In this document: positions 22,196 to 34,398 of the stretch, piece after piece
Layout of the letters: each line of letters opens with the position of its first letter
How positions within the stretch are numbered: the stretch's first letter is position 1
Origin: Ustulina deusta
Taxonomy: Eukaryota; Ascomycota; Sordariomycetes; Xylariales; Xylariaceae
Direction of reading: 5' to 3'
DNA length: 64,000 nt
Assembly (NCBI GenBank): GCA_023159155.1
Contig: JAJNNX010000005.1
Coordinates: 930,001 to 994,000, forward strand
The notes under the pieces: model-generated
What the model saw: only the letters and a program-made list of their open reading frames with translations
What the model was told of the DNA's origin: nothing
Database searches by the model: none
Made by a program: the position numbers and the translations under genes

Positions 22196-23314
22196 TTAGT
22201 AGAGTGGGTGGCGTTTCGGAATAGGAGTGCCGGTACCAACAGGGTAGCCAGTTGGCAGTGTGCCATTGCCGTTAGGGTATGGGACGACGGTAGCGGTGGC
22301 AATGACGGTGACATCGCTGCTGGCCTCTTCCGGAGGGCACTCATCGCCATCTTCACCAGTCTCATCACCAGTGCTGCCGCTGTTGTCACTTGTGCTGGTG
22401 GGAGAAGCAGCAGTAACAGTGGCCGTAGCAGCAGATTCAGCATTAGAAGGAACCTTGACACCAGTGGGATAGCCGGCGGCGTTGTCACCGATAGTGATGT
22501 AGACGGTGCTAGCGGGTGCGGCCTCGGTGACAGTAACAGTCACAGCGGAGCATTCGGCCTCAACAGCGACGGAACTGGAGCCGGATCCAGACCCGGATCC
22601 AGAGCCAGAGCCAGAGCCAGCGTTAGAGCCGATGACAGTTGAGGTGGAGGTGGAACCAGGAACTGTGACAGTGCGGGTGGAAGTCGTGGTTCTAGTGGTG
22701 GTCGTAGTGCCTTCTTCGCTGGTCACATCGCTGCCATCAGAGCCGCTAGCGCCAGAATCTGAGCCGGAGCTGGCAACAGGGACAGCGGTAATGGTAACGA
22801 TCTGAGTGAAGGTGGAGTGAATAGTTGTGACTGTAACGGACTGGGAACCATCAGGGCCGAGAGTCATGGTCAACGTGGAGTCACCGGTGGTGACGGTGGG
22901 ATAGACAGTCAGACCAGCGTCAGAGCTAGGAGCCGGGGTCTGAGCGGGACTGTCATCGGTGGAAGTGAGAACATGGGTAGTTCCAGAGATGAGACCGCTG
23001 CTGTGGGCGCCGACAACAGAGCTGGAGATGGAAGTAGCGTCGGCGACGGGGCAGACAGTAGTGGTCAGGTCGATGACCTCGGTGACGGTGACTGGACCGG
23101 TCGAGTTGCCGGCATTGGCGGGGCAGTTTGTGATGGTGGGAGCACACGAAGTGATGGTATGGACACTGGTGATGGCCACAGTCAAGGTAGTAGAGGGGCC
23201 GGCAGCAGCAGTCTCATTTCGTCGAACATAGGGCGCGTGCATGTGGCGAGGGTGGTGGTTGTATGCAGAGGCAAGGCCGGCGAGGAGGCCGAGCGCAACA
23301 GTAGTAGACTTCAT
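22196..23314 (-). CDS. Secreted Ser/Thr-rich cell-surface protein
   Basis: 372 aa, no intron. The start at 23314 gives a perfect signal peptide (MKSTTVALGLLAGLASA); the frame is open further upstream but those residues are not leader-like. A dibasic site (YVRR before NETAAAG) suggests Kex2 processing. The mature part begins with a motif seen in many fungal wall proteins (TSCAPTITNCPA), then long Ser/Thr/Val repeats of TVTVT type, a GS dipeptide repeat around 22570-22620 and an acidic Cys-containing segment (DGDECPPEE). The C-terminus (IPKRHPLY) has no hydrophobic tail, so a GPI anchor is not expected. Likely heavily O-mannosylated and secreted or wall-associated. No enzyme domain is seen. Long plus-strand frames here are antisense shadows of the repetitive coding sequence. 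Confidence 0.85.
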   Translation of the reverse strand: MKSTTVALGLLAGLASAYNHHPRHMHAPYVRRNETAAAGPSTTLTVAITSVHTITSCAPTITNCPANAGNSTGPVTVTEVIDLTTTVCPVADATSISSSVVGAHSSGLISGTTHVLTSTDDSPAQTPAPSSDAGLTVYPTVTTGDSTLTMTLGPDGSQSVTVTTIHSTFTQIVTITAVPVASSGSDSGASGSDGSDVTSEEGTTTTTRTTTSTRTVTVPGSTSTSTVIGSNAGSGSGSGSGSGSGSSSVAVEAECSAVTVTVTEAAPASTVYITIGDNAAGYPTGVKVPSNAESAATATVTAASPTSTSDNSGSTGDETGEDGDECPPEEASSDVTVIATATVVPYPNGNGTLPTGYPVGTGTPIPKRHPLY

Positions 23315-26300
23315 TTTGATGGCTTCGATGCGAGATGTCGAGTGTTCGAGTATTCGATTTCGCCTGTTCTCACAGATGGGATCTCTTGGATCTGCGGTTC
23401 TTATTTGAGGAGTCGATCTCGGACAGAGAATGGGACTTCGGGTGTCGTCAAAGGAGTGGACGTCTGCAAAATGCAACACAATGGAAAGAGCGAAAGTCGA
23501 TTCCGCGGTAGCTGAGCAGACACAGTTGCTAGGAGGTTCGCAGATGGAACGGATGTGCGAAGAAGTGAAGGCGGCTGGCTAAGCAGGAATGAATGTAAGC
23601 GACGGACAGCGTCGAAGGGGAAAAGGAGAGACTCGAGATGGACCCAAAAGAATAAAGAACACGCAAGAGGTGACGAGAGAAAGAGAGGAAAGGGAAATGA
23701 GAGGGGATCTCCAATGGAGGCCCTTTTTACTCGATGCTTGTCACCATGTACATACTGTGCTGTCCCGCCAGTCGCCTGCAGCCACTCATCTCACCAGCCC
23801 AACCTCGTCCTCGCATCCGCTCCCCATACAGTACACTGGGAGGAGGCAGAGAGGAGAGGGGGAGGGGAGATCCGTCACTCCAGCCCAGCGTTACGGCGTG
23901 GCGGGCGCTTGCCCCTGAGACCCACGTACCAGGCCTTCAGCCCAGGCCGACAATGCAACCCCTACCAATAGCATATGCAGGTACACCATCGTGAAACAGG
24001 AGTGCTGGCCAATGAGAGCCCTGAATTCGACAGCCCGGATCTCGCTGCGTGTTCCTTTGGCCACTGAGAAGAACGCTCGAGGTGATCGATCATTGTCTGC
24101 GCGCCGCCACAACCACTCGTGCGAATGATGTACATGTCCCCTCTACGTCGTATTTGGCCTCAGCAAGCCTTATGCTTATAATTACCTCGCACACTACTGC
24201 ACATAAAACATGAGGTACCGTAGGCGATCACCCGCTCTCGCAGCTGATGATATACGGTTCACTCAATCTCCATGGGCGGCTGATGAAGCACGACAAACAC
24301 GGCATCCCATGATGGTTTTGCAGCTGGATATCCAGCTACGGAGCAATCCGACGATGGACGCAAGGGCTTGTTTCGTGAAACCTGGTACCATGCTGCCATG
24401 GATCCTCACTGAGACCTCTACCAGGCTGGCGCTTTCTCCTGAGTGCACTAATCACGATTTTGTCGCGGCCGGAGATGAAGGCAATTTGCGTTGTTGCTTC
24501 AGCCGATGTTGTCGCAACCACGTGTAAGTATTCCGAGTAGTGTACAACACACAATGACTTCAAATTCTTTCTTTATTCCTTAGTTCGAAGATCGGATACA
24601 CTAGGTACATTTTACACTGCAGCAGAGGTACCCCATGTGGATAAGATGGGAGACACTGCCCACTTGGTGAAGGCCTAGACTAGAATGGTATACGGAACAC
24701 GGAACGCACCGTCTTCTGGGTATTGCTTGGTATTGCGATCCTTTGTCAGATTTCTGACTCTGTCATCATGTCTGCAATGAACACCCTAGTGTAGTCTAGT
24801 ATACTTGTTATAACCCAACCCAGAGCATAATAATCTTAAAAAAAATAAGATAAAATGAATAAAAAAGGAACGAAACAATTGATCTGCGATTGCGATACAT
24901 TCATTCCAGGTTTTTGTTGAGGCGGTATCCTATTGCATTTTCCATGTAATTGACCCTTAATACAAGAGAACCTTGGTCGAAGGCCATGTGCCACACCCTC
25001 ACTGTAAGCGCCCAAAAGATCCTCCGTCGCTAAGGTAGGGATGTTGTAAAAAAAAAAAAAAAAAAAAAAAGGTACAGCCCTTTGTGCAGACTGCACTGCA
25101 CAACAACACACAACCACCAACGCCACATCGAGTCCTTGTAATCAATTGCCCGATGCCACGTTTTTGTGCAGGACCTTCAATTGTTACCGCAATTCCAAGC
25201 TACATTAAGTATGTAATAGTATGGACTCACTATTGTCTCAGTACCACACTTTTGTTTTCGTTGATCCGAAACCACTTTCTTTCCGAGACTACCTTAAGTA
25301 AGTAAGTACCTATACGAGTCTACCCACCTACCATATCGCGGCGGTGTGCGAAAAAAGAGGGAGGAAATGTTACCCGACGAGGATTCAGTCACGAAAACAA
25401 CCCGAAAAAAAAAGGGATCTAATGCGTCCGACCCTATATTACAACCATCGTTCCGCAGCGAATGAACTATTTATTATTGCGTGTACAGCTGCATAACCCT
25501 GCATAATGACTAGGTCTGCCCTTCCCGAACCATCCACGTTCATGAGCATTTTTGTTTGCACTTAATGACATGATCGAGTAAGTTGCGTTTGGTCAAATTG
25601 GTGGAATGGTTTACCATGAAAGTCCTTGGATCAGAATAACATATACTACTAGTTGTTTGAAATCATCCCTTCAAGGGCCCAACAAGCCAGGATTTTTCTA
25701 CATAATACACTATATAATAAATACCTGTTCTCCCCACATACTTATGATGAGTGAGACTGGGCCAAACCAAGCGTTTCTACTATTACCTACGCTGCAGGGA
25801 AAGCTGCCCATCTACTGGTGAAACAGTCCCGATTCGATAATATCTCTTGCACATCATGAATTATTCTTCGCTCGCTAAGTAGCTAAAGTGGCACTCTGTA
25901 ATTCGACGCCAAGCAAGCTTACAGGGATGGCTTGCATAGGCTTGGCTTCTTTCATCACGGAAATGAAAAGTCAGCATGGTGTTTCACTTCGAGAAACGGC
26001 AACCACCGTCTCGAATGCCAATTATCATTGTCTTTCCAACTCGTAGGACCCAGTTGAAGGGTTTACGTGTCAGCCAGCTTCTTTGTGACTACTACTTCTA
26101 CACACAAGGCAACTAGGTACAGTTGCCTCGCCGGAATATGCTAATCAAATTCCAGAAAACGCCTTTCTCCCCAGGTCCGGTTGATGGACCGTGGTATCAT
26201 GTTTCCTTTCCCGCCGCTTTAAATGCTGTGTTGAATGCTCCAATTTCCCGACCGCCTGGCTTGCCTGTATGACTTTTTGGTATATGACAGTTTCATGAAA

Positions 26301-26439
26301 ACCCACGCCACTGAGAGAACGCCGATGTTGAAATCGAAGGCAAATGCCCGGTCCGGCGCAGAAATGCTAAACAATAAAAGAAAACAAAATGGCGCGTGTT
26401 TACTAAACAAGCGCTTGAGTTTTTAAGTCAAGCTGCCAT
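23315..26439. other. Long intergenic region (3.1 kb)
   Basis: The left end is the promoter and leader of the secreted protein. The rest shows no convincing gene. A 23-nt poly-A tract lies at 25048-25070, and the right end contains the 3' flank of MET6. Confidence 0.5.
25048..25070 (+). repeat. Poly-A homopolymer tract
   Basis: Twenty-three consecutive A residues. Either a simple sequence expansion or the tail of an old retroposed insertion; no associated element was recognised upstream. Confidence 0.85.
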
Positions 26440-28868
26440 TTATTTGGCATACTTGGCACGGAAGAACTTGGCGGCATTGACCATGTTGACCAGTGCCTCC
26501 TTGGTCTCCTTCCACTGGCGGGTCTTAAGACCGCAGTCGGGGTTGATCCAGAGCTGCTCTGGCTTCAGGTACTGAAGCATCTCCTCGATGCGGTCCTTGA
26601 TCTCCTGCTCGCTGGGCACACGGGGCGAGTGGATATCATAAACACCAGGGCCGATGTGACGGGGGTAGGCCTCGTCAACAAAGACGCCGAGCAACTTGGA
26701 GTCAGACTTGCTGTTCTCAATGGACAGCACGTCGGCATCAAGAGCGGCGATGGCATGGAAGAAGTCCTGGAACTCCGAGTAGCAGAAGTGGGAGTGGATC
26801 TGAGTCGAATCCTCCACACCAACTGTCGAGAGTTTGAAGGCCTGAACGGCCCAGCTGAGGTAGGCCTCGCGCTCCTTGCCAGCTCGCAGCGGGAGACCCT
26901 CACGAAGAGCAGGTTCATCGACCTGGATCACATCAACGCCGGCCTTCTCAAGGTCAACGACCTCGTCGCGCAGAGCCAGAGCGAGCTGCTCGGCCTGGAC
27001 GGACTGGTGGATATCGTCACGGGGGAAAGACCACCGCAAGCAGGTGACGGGACCAGTCAGCATGCCCTTCATGGGCTTCTTGGACACCGACACGGCGTAC
27101 TTAGACTCCTTGACGGTCATGGGGGCCGGGCGAGAAATGTCGCCGACAATGATGGGAGGTCGTACGCAACGTGAACCGTAACTCTGAACCCAAGCGTAGG
27201 TGGTGAAAGCATAACCATCAAGGCGCTCACCGAAGTACTGGACCATGTCGTTACGCTCTGGCTCGCCATGGACGTAGACGTCAAGCTCAAGCTCATCCTG
27301 GATCTTAACGTTCATGTCAATCTCCTGTTCGATGAACTTGTCGTATTGAGCCTCAGTAATTTCACTCTTGGTGAACTTGCTTCGCTGGACACGGATCTCC
27401 TTGGTCTGAGGGAAGGATCCGATAGTAGTAGTAGGGAAGAGAGGAAGCTTAAGCTTGGCTTGCTGTTGAGAGATTCTGCTAGGGAATTCGGACTTGCGGT
27501 TGTAGTCGGAGGGTTGGATCTTGGACTGTCTGTCCTTGACCTCAGGGTTGTTGGTACGCTTCGATGTAGCGCGAGCATTCATCGATTTGGCATTAGCCTC
27601 CAACGCATCCTTGACGGAAGCAGGGCCTTCAGTGACGGCCTTGGCAATGATGCTAACTTCGACAGCCTTCTCAGAAGCAAAAGAGAACCAATCGGCAATC
27701 TCGGGGTCGAGCTTCTTCTCACTGGCAAGGGTGTGGGGAGTGTGGAGGAGAGAGCTTGATGTAGCAACAAGAACACGGTCCTTGCCGAGTTTCTGAATGG
27801 CCGCCTCCACAGTCTCAATGGCACGCTTGAAGTTGGTCTTCCAGATGTTGCGGCCGTCGACGACACCAGCTGACAAGATGGTGTTGGGGCCAAGGGCGCC
27901 GGCAACAGTATCTAGCTGTTCCGGGTTGCGAACTAGGTCGATGTGCACGGCGTAGATATCCTTGGGGAGGGCCTCAAGGTTGTGGACAATATCACCGAAG
28001 TAGGTGGTGAAGACAAGCTTGGGGATCTTGTCACCAAGGCTCGCGAGCTTCTCATAGGTAGGCTTGAAGGCAGCTTTGGTCTTGACGGGAAGATCAAACA
28101 CGAGAACAGGCTCGTCAATCTGAACAGTCTCAGCACCAGCCTGCTTGAGCTGGGTCAAAAGCTGCTCGTAGACGGGTAGCAGCTTGTCAAGGAGGTCAAT
28201 GGGGTCGACACTCTGGCCACGGTCGGCCTTGCCGAGGTGTAGGAAAGAGACGGGTCCGACAAGAACAGGCCGAGTAATGATACCGGCATCCTTGGCTTCG
28301 TTGAATTCGTTGACAGCCTTAGGGCTGGAAGTTAGGGTGAAGGTCTGGTTGTCCTGTAGGGTAGGCTTGACGTAGTGGTAGTTGGAGTCAAACCACTTGA
28401 CCATTTCCAAGCTGGGAACATCAACACCGCCCTTCTGGTGGCCACGACCCATGGCAAAGTATTCATCGATGCGGTCGAGACCAGCACTTGAGTAGCGTTC
28501 AGGGACAGCCTGTGGGCAATGGCACGTCAGTGAATGCAACAAGGATGAAAAGTGGATTGAGGGCCTTTGCTTACACCGAAGTCTTGGATGTGAGTGAGGA
28601 CTTGATCATAAAGAGCAAAGTCGTTGCTAGGAATGATATCGACACCTGCATCCTTCTGGATCTTCCAGTGGGCGAGACGGAGGCGCTTGGCCTCGGCCAG
28701 GAGATCGGCTTGGGAAAGTTTGCCACCCCAGTCTTGACACACAAGTCAGCCGCTGCATCTCAGAACACCATTAGCAGGGAAGCTCGGATACGCACAAGCC
28801 TCAGTCGCCTTCTTCAGGTCACGGTTTACACCCATGCGGGGAAACCCGAGAATGGCGGATTGAACCAT
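26440..28868 (-). CDS. met6: Cobalamin-independent methionine synthase
   Basis: Transfers a methyl group from 5-methyltetrahydropteroyltri-L-glutamate to homocysteine, the last step of methionine synthesis (cytosol). Three exons, 28868-28796, 28732-28575 and 28509-26440, join in consistent phase to 766 aa, the usual MetE/Met6 length. The N-terminus MVQSAILGFPRMGVNRDLKKATEA, then YWGGKLS across the first junction and DFGAVPERY across the second, match the family. Zinc ligands are visible as HFC (His651, Cys653), Glu675 in SIENSKSD and Cys736 in NPDCGLKTR; the catalytic His is in DIHSPRVPS (about 704). The second half begins at TTTIGSFPQTKEIR. A probable 71-nt 5' UTR intron (28982-28912) lies just upstream. 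The long frames on the plus strand here are antisense shadows. Confidence 0.97.
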
Positions 28869-30532
28869 CTTGACGGTGGCCCGGAATATCTGCTTTTTGT
28901 GAAGAGGTTTTCTGTACAGCAAATCGAAAGTCAGCCAGACACGAACGGCCAGGACCACAAGGATAGAGGGGGCTCAGCTTACGAGAGAAACACACTTCCA
29001 CTTCCAATTCTCTAACTGCTCGACCACGAAAGAAGATACAGTTGTTGCTACCAAAAAGCAACAACAATCAATAGGAATACTGGTATGAGATGTTTGGGAG
29101 AATCTGAGAGAAGAGGAGGAAGAGGTGAAGGAGGGGGAGAGAAGATGACAGAGGAGGGGACGCGATAATAAGAAGAAAAGGTCGAGTTGTATCATCGACT
29201 AGGTAAGCACTGGCAAGGAGGGGTGTGGAGGGGTTTTCGGAGCTCAGGGGCCACTTGCACCAATAGATAGTGGGGATGGCTGTGCCACTGTACCAAGCAA
29301 TGCAATGGAGGGGTTTGCTGAGGGAGGGGCCTGCCCGACTTTTCCACAGTCAGCAAACCTTTCACTAGCGCGTACTCGATAGATGCAAGAGGCGCGCCTC
29401 CGAAAGCGGGCAGAAGGATAAGATCACCGGGTCGGCCGGCGCTGATTCGTCCCCAGGGACTGCCTGCCATGGCTACAGCCCAATAACCCGCTACACTACT
29501 CATGTGTCTTAGGTAGTGTACCAACCACGCTCTAGTACAGGTAGCTGAGGCAGGTAAATCTACGCAGTGTCTAGTCTAGGGTACAGATAGATATTTTCGA
29601 GTGGCGAGCCAAACTCTTCAGGTACCTGAGAATTCAAGGGATCATAGGTAGGTAGAGAAGCACTACATGTATAATGTAGATAAGCCGGTGATCTGCTTCC
29701 CGTTGGATCGATCTGTTTCGACCGGCCGACTTACTGTATTGACCACACATTGGCCCGGGGATGAAGCCATCGGTGCACGATTATGCGTGATTACGGCTTA
29801 TCGACTCCTCCATGTACATGTACAGTAGACAGCTTCCGGGTACATTCTAGACCCGTTTGCCTGATTTGCCTGCCGTGGTCATACTGCAGTGTAGCCCCGG
29901 CGAGTATTGCCCGGCCGAGCCCCCTATCTCTAGCATCGGTAGCTTAATCATGACCTAAACTAGAGGTTGCTACAAGCCATTCAACCATGTTATAATTATG
30001 GACTCGGTATTTACAGTAGGTATATATTCTCCTGTAGAAGTTCAACCCCTTCAAAGGTTCAGAATTATCAAAACTACCTACACGATGCACCTCCCACCTT
30101 CTTACATATTAAGTCGATACTGAGACCACCAAAACGAAAACCAGCGACACAATCGCTCTATCGGTGTTGCCAACCCCAACAGTATACATATCGCTCAGCT
30201 TCACTTACACAAGCCCACCGTCGGGACCCGAAGATAATGTCAACAAAGAGAATCTAAGCCTAGTACAAATATCGCTATATATAGATACCCTCACCCCACA
30301 CCGAAAAGTCTAGGCGTGTCATTACATACAAGTACGGAATTTCAACTGCCCCAGATTGAATGGTTATTAATTACTGGACGTCCCCTAGGAGGCGACAGCA
30401 CGGTCGAATCACCTGCGCAAAAATCGGCTTGTCGGACAGCTTGATGCGACTCGAAGGGTGATGGTATCAAGCCAGATTCATTTCCATGCCATTGGAACCA
30501 ATGCTGCCCAATGCAGTGTACAACCGGTCAGT
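28869..30532. promoter_or_regulatory. MET6 upstream region and intergenic DNA
   Basis: It contains the putative MET6 leader intron (donor GTAAGC at 28982-28977, acceptor ACAG ending at 28912 on the minus strand) and purine/pyrimidine-biased sequence up to about 29180. The rest is gene-free, with frequent TAGGTA, TACCTG and GTACA words. No convincing ORF is present. Confidence 0.45.
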
Positions 30533-32313
30533 CTAGGCCATGGCGTTTTCTAAACGCAAGTAACACTGAGTCGGTTCTCTCGCAAACTTCTGCACGGCAT
30601 CGTACCCACTGAGCTGGGGTGGCGTTCGGAGTAGCTTGAAGTGCCAGACGATCAGTGCAAACTGCATCTTGAGCGTCTGCAGCGCGAGTCTCTTGCCGAA
30701 ACAGCCGCGGGGCCCGAGTCCAAAGGCAAGTTGAGGCCCAGATGTGGGATCGAAAGTCACCGCGCTCGAGGCCGACCCTGTCTTGAGCCAGCGCTCCGGT
30801 CGGAACGCGCCGATGTCTTTATCGTCCCAGGCACCCGTGAGTGCCTTGCCTTCGCTGCGACGCGCCCCTGGGCTACGGATTGTATCCGGCACTTTCATGT
30901 TAGGCTCCAGGTATCCGGCGCCGTTGGCCATCAGGAAGACATCGGCGCCCTTGGGAATGTGGCGTCCTAGCACGGTGGTGTCTTGCAAGGCTTGGCGGAC
31001 TACGAAGGCGATAGTGTTGGCGTGGCGCAGCACCTCTTCAACCACAGCGTCGAGGTACGGGATGTGCGCCTTGGAGAGCTCTTGGTAGGTAGGGGCTCGC
31101 TTCTCCTGGTGTGCTTGAGGAAAAGCTGCGTGAAGGGCCGTACGCAGCTTATCTTGAACGTCCGGGTTATCGGTCAGGTGCTTGACTCCCCAGGCCACCG
31201 TGGTGGCCGAAGTGTCATGGCCGGCCAACATAAAGCCGAAGAACTCGTCGGAAATGCCACGCTTGCGGTAATCGGGTTGACGACCATCCTTGTTGGCAAC
31301 TTCCCTTTCACGTAGCAGCACGGAGTGCAGAGCACTGCGAGGCTCATTATCACCCTTCTCTATCAGAGCCACCGATTCTTCCACCTTGTTTCGAATATAG
31401 TTATCCTTGATCGCTGTGGCCTTCTTCATGTACGGAAACTTTCGAAGGACCCATGAAGTGAGCACCGGGGCTGGTGACAGCTGCGTGTCTGTCACTGAGT
31501 TTGCTAGAGTCAGCACCGCGGCGAATATCTCGGGGATACTGCCGTCTGGGAAGGGGACTGGCTCATCGATGTTGGAGGGTATCTCGGGCTTCCATTGCAA
31601 CACGGCCTCGAGGCGTTGAATGGTGATGCTCTCCGCTTCGGGTAGTCCGAAAGACGAGGCAAAAATACCGTCCAGTGCTGCGTAGGTGATGTCGTGATGA
31701 GCCGAGAAGGGCCGGCCCTTGGCCAAGTCGCACTTCGCCTTCCATACCTTAATCAAGGTGCCTACTGACTTATACACCTCGGGCGCGCTCACTTTAGTGA
31801 TAAAAGTTGGGGCCATGAGATGGTTGATGAGGTTGCGATTGTTCTTGAAGCGCGCATCAGATGAGAGGAATTGGATGTGCTGTTCAGGAAGGATGCCGCC
31901 GATGAGCTCTTCAAAAAACCCACTGCGGTCAAACTCTTTGCGCCTAAGGAGAATATCCTGGGCCTCAAAGGGATCCGTAACCACGACCCATGGCAGCGAT
32001 CCGGGCTTGATGAAAGCCTGGGTGATAACACTTTGGTGTCGTGCAGTGAGCGAGGTCAACCAGCACTGCTCACAATGGTTAATCAGCCGTTTCGTGACGA
32101 TGCGGGTTGTTGAAGACTGACGAAGATGCGTTTCGTACGCATGACATAGCCCATCATTTCGGGGACATCGCCGAACGTTTTGTTGACGGCATCCCGGTTG
32201 TATGGAATGCCGGCTAGCGGCTTGGGTAGGATAGCTCGACGTCCTAAATACAGACCTACGAGGAGAAAACCAAGCAACAAGTTCCCCCCGAAGGAGGAAA
32301 ATACAGCACCCAT
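30533..32313 (-). CDS. Cytochrome P450 monooxygenase (first of the locus)
   Basis: Haem-thiolate monooxygenase, probably ER-anchored by the N-terminal helix (GNLLLGFLLVGLYLG). Two exons, 32313-32122 and 32065-30533, with a 56-nt phase-0 intron, give 574 aa. The junction reads RTKRIF-CWLTSLTARH, a natural P450 sequence. Motifs: I-helix AGHDTS (about 345-350), K-helix EEVLR (about 407-411), PERW after FR, and the haem loop FGLGPRGCFG with the Cys ligand near residue 519. The protein is longer than the typical 500 aa because of an insertion around TIRSPGARRSEGK. It is divergent from the SAT4-type membrane gene with 927 bp between starts, and 5.7 kb from the terpene synthase. Its substrate is unknown; a role in tailoring a terpene is inference from location. 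Confidence 0.93.
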
Positions 32314-33240
32314 TCTATCTCTTCTTTCGAGCTCGACGCGCTACAAGATTGGGTCACCGCAGATAACGGGTGTAGTTCAGCAGAGGATCGATGCAGTTAT
32401 TGTCTTATCGCCGGTTTACGTTTCACCTGTGGACGTTACAAATAGGTAACAGGAGACTCAAGTAATGATGTAGGTCCTGGCCGGGACTGGATAATGCTGC
32501 ATATAAGTAGGGAGGCGGTAGTGCGTAGGAACACGAGACCGTTGGTCCGTACGGCCCCCCGCGTACAGGTACTAACTGACAATCAACTAAGTACCTAAGG
32601 TATACTAGTAAGTATCGAGGGCTCTGGCAAGGGTGAGTTTGATCAAGTGGCTCGAATCAAGATACCCCGCCCAGGGAAGGTTTTGTGCCAAGAATACCCG
32701 ATCGAACACCCCTCCGCAAAGAGCAGATTCAGTGGACAGTGGTCTAGAATCATTCAACGATTATCAAGAGCGGAGTGGGAGAAATTCTTAACAAGGATGC
32801 AACAAATTGCTTGCCTGAGCGACAGTCCACGTGTAGATTGCGATCTTAATAAATTGGTATATTAACTAGGGATGTTGAGGTATTATCTTCTGGCCAGACC
32901 GGTGGACCTGTTAGCTGCAACAGCCAATATCATCTCACATATAGTGTAGATAGCACCAGTGTCGAATGCTAAACCCGAGTTCGAGTAGTTCGCAGGAGAA
33001 GAAACCAGGGGGGTGGAATTTGCCCGGGCTAGTCCTAACGTCGTCCCTCATCCCTCTTAGAATCTAGTCCGGTTTTGGACAAATACCAAAAGCAGTCGAA
33101 TCCTACATCAATCGGCAAAATGGCCATGTCTGGACAAGAACCAGCAAAAGGAATCGGTGCGCCATTCAATGCAAGTCTAGATAGTCTTCATTCATTCATT
33201 CTTTTTTTTTTCGTACGCCTCTCTTTGGTGCAGCGCCACA
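32314..33240. promoter_or_regulatory. Divergent region between P450 and SAT4-type gene
   Basis: 927 bp between divergent starts, a candidate shared promoter. An ATG at 33120 opens a 17-codon frame ending at a GCAAGT sequence, but it cannot be spliced in phase to the SAT4-type frame, so I leave it out of the gene model. Confidence 0.45.
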
Positions 33241-34398
33241 ATGGCTGAATCCCACGTTCTCGCGATGACGGTCACTATGATCGTCATCACTATTGTTTCA
33301 TTCGGCTTCATGAGTCTTCGATTTTACAGCAAATACTTGACGGGCGCCAGGATTGGATTGGATGATATCTGTTTAGCCTTGTCCTGGGTAAGTCTTCCGT
33401 TGGCGACGAAGTTGCCTTCGCAGCGCCGGCTAACACGACAAGATACTACATTTGGTTTTCATCGTTATTTCCATCATCGCCACGAAATATGGCCTCGGCA
33501 AGCATCTGGCCGATATTGACCTCGCCTTCTTCCCACGGCTTCTCACCCTGCTACCGATAGCGCAGTTTTTCGCTGTTACCTCCGTGGCCGTTTCCAAGTC
33601 GTCATTCATCTTGACGCTGCTGCGGCTCGTACAGAAGGGATGGCAAAAGGGTGCTCTGTGGTTCTTGCTTGCTACCGTAAATGGATCCCTATTGAGCGTC
33701 TCGATTGTTCAGTTCTTCCAATGCGGTGTTCCGCCAACACCGGGTTGTGTCGACGGGTCTGCGGTAATCGCCCTCGGGATCTTCGCCGCCGCTTACTCGG
33801 CCGCCGTAGATCTAGTCCTTGTGGCCTTTCCAAGTCTCATCATCTGGACTCTCCAGATGTCTCAGCGTGAAAAGCTTGGTATCATCGTTTCCATGAGCCT
33901 TGGTCTAGTGTAAGTAGATCCGGTTTGAAGCTTCGTCTATATCTGACCACCTCTTTTGTATGCAATGCTAACATGCCTGTTGGACGAAGTGCTGGTGTAG
34001 TCGGCATCTACAAGTCCTCCACAATCCCTTACGTATCTCGAAGTGAAGATTTCGCATATGGAACCGCCATCGTCCTCATCTGGCTTGTAGCCGAAGTCTG
34101 CGCTACGATCATCGCTGCCTCCATCCCTTTCTATCGACCTCTCATCCGCGGTACCAACTTATCACGCAAAACCGGCACGGAAAGCTACGCTCTGGGCAGC
34201 CGTAGACGGGGTGGACACAGCAAAATCTCCAGTCAGTCCGACATCAACACCACTGTCAACTTTGATGACAACAGCGACAAGGGCATCCTTGGCGCCCCAT
34301 CCAGGATTGTGCGCAAGACGAACATTACAGTCGAGTATGAAAACTATGGACAGGAGAGGAGAGAAGGACAGCGAAATGGGCACCGCGACATGTTTTGA
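33241..34398 (+). CDS. SAT4-type rhodopsin-domain integral membrane protein
   Basis: A seven-helix membrane protein of the fungal Rhodopsin/SAT4 family, which includes PTH11-like candidate receptors and proteins embedded in metabolite clusters. Exons 33241-33387, 33443-33909 and 33990-34398 give 340 aa with matching phases. Helices are visible in order: AMTVTMIVITIVSFGFMSL, then the conserved LRFYSKY and LDDICLALSW, LHLVFIVISIIA, LLPIAQFFAVTSVAVSKSSF, LWFLLATVNGSLLSVSIVQFF, ALGIFAAAYSAAVDLVLVAF, KLGIIVSMSLGLVAGVVGIY and TAIVLIWLVAEVCATIIAASIP. The C-terminal 90 residues form a polar cytosolic tail. The family motifs KYGLGKH and FQCG are present. It lies between the two P450 genes and the terpene synthase. 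A broken second copy is at 42250-42580. Ligand or role is unknown. Confidence 0.9.

Noticed and set aside
22208..23515. Long plus-strand frames over the secreted protein gene
   Set aside because: They are by-products of the repetitive Ser/Thr/Val codons on the minus strand, where a signal peptide and natural composition are seen.
26629..27759. Plus-strand frames of 160-180 codons across MET6
   Set aside because: Antisense to a fully conserved enzyme; caused by GC-rich third codon positions.
29192..29524. 110-codon minus-strand frame upstream of MET6
   Set aside because: No homology pattern; it lies in the promoter region.
33120..33170. Short upstream exon for the SAT4-type gene starting at ATG 33120
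   Set aside because: No donor/acceptor pair keeps it in frame with the conserved protein; the ATG at 33241 gives a complete first helix.
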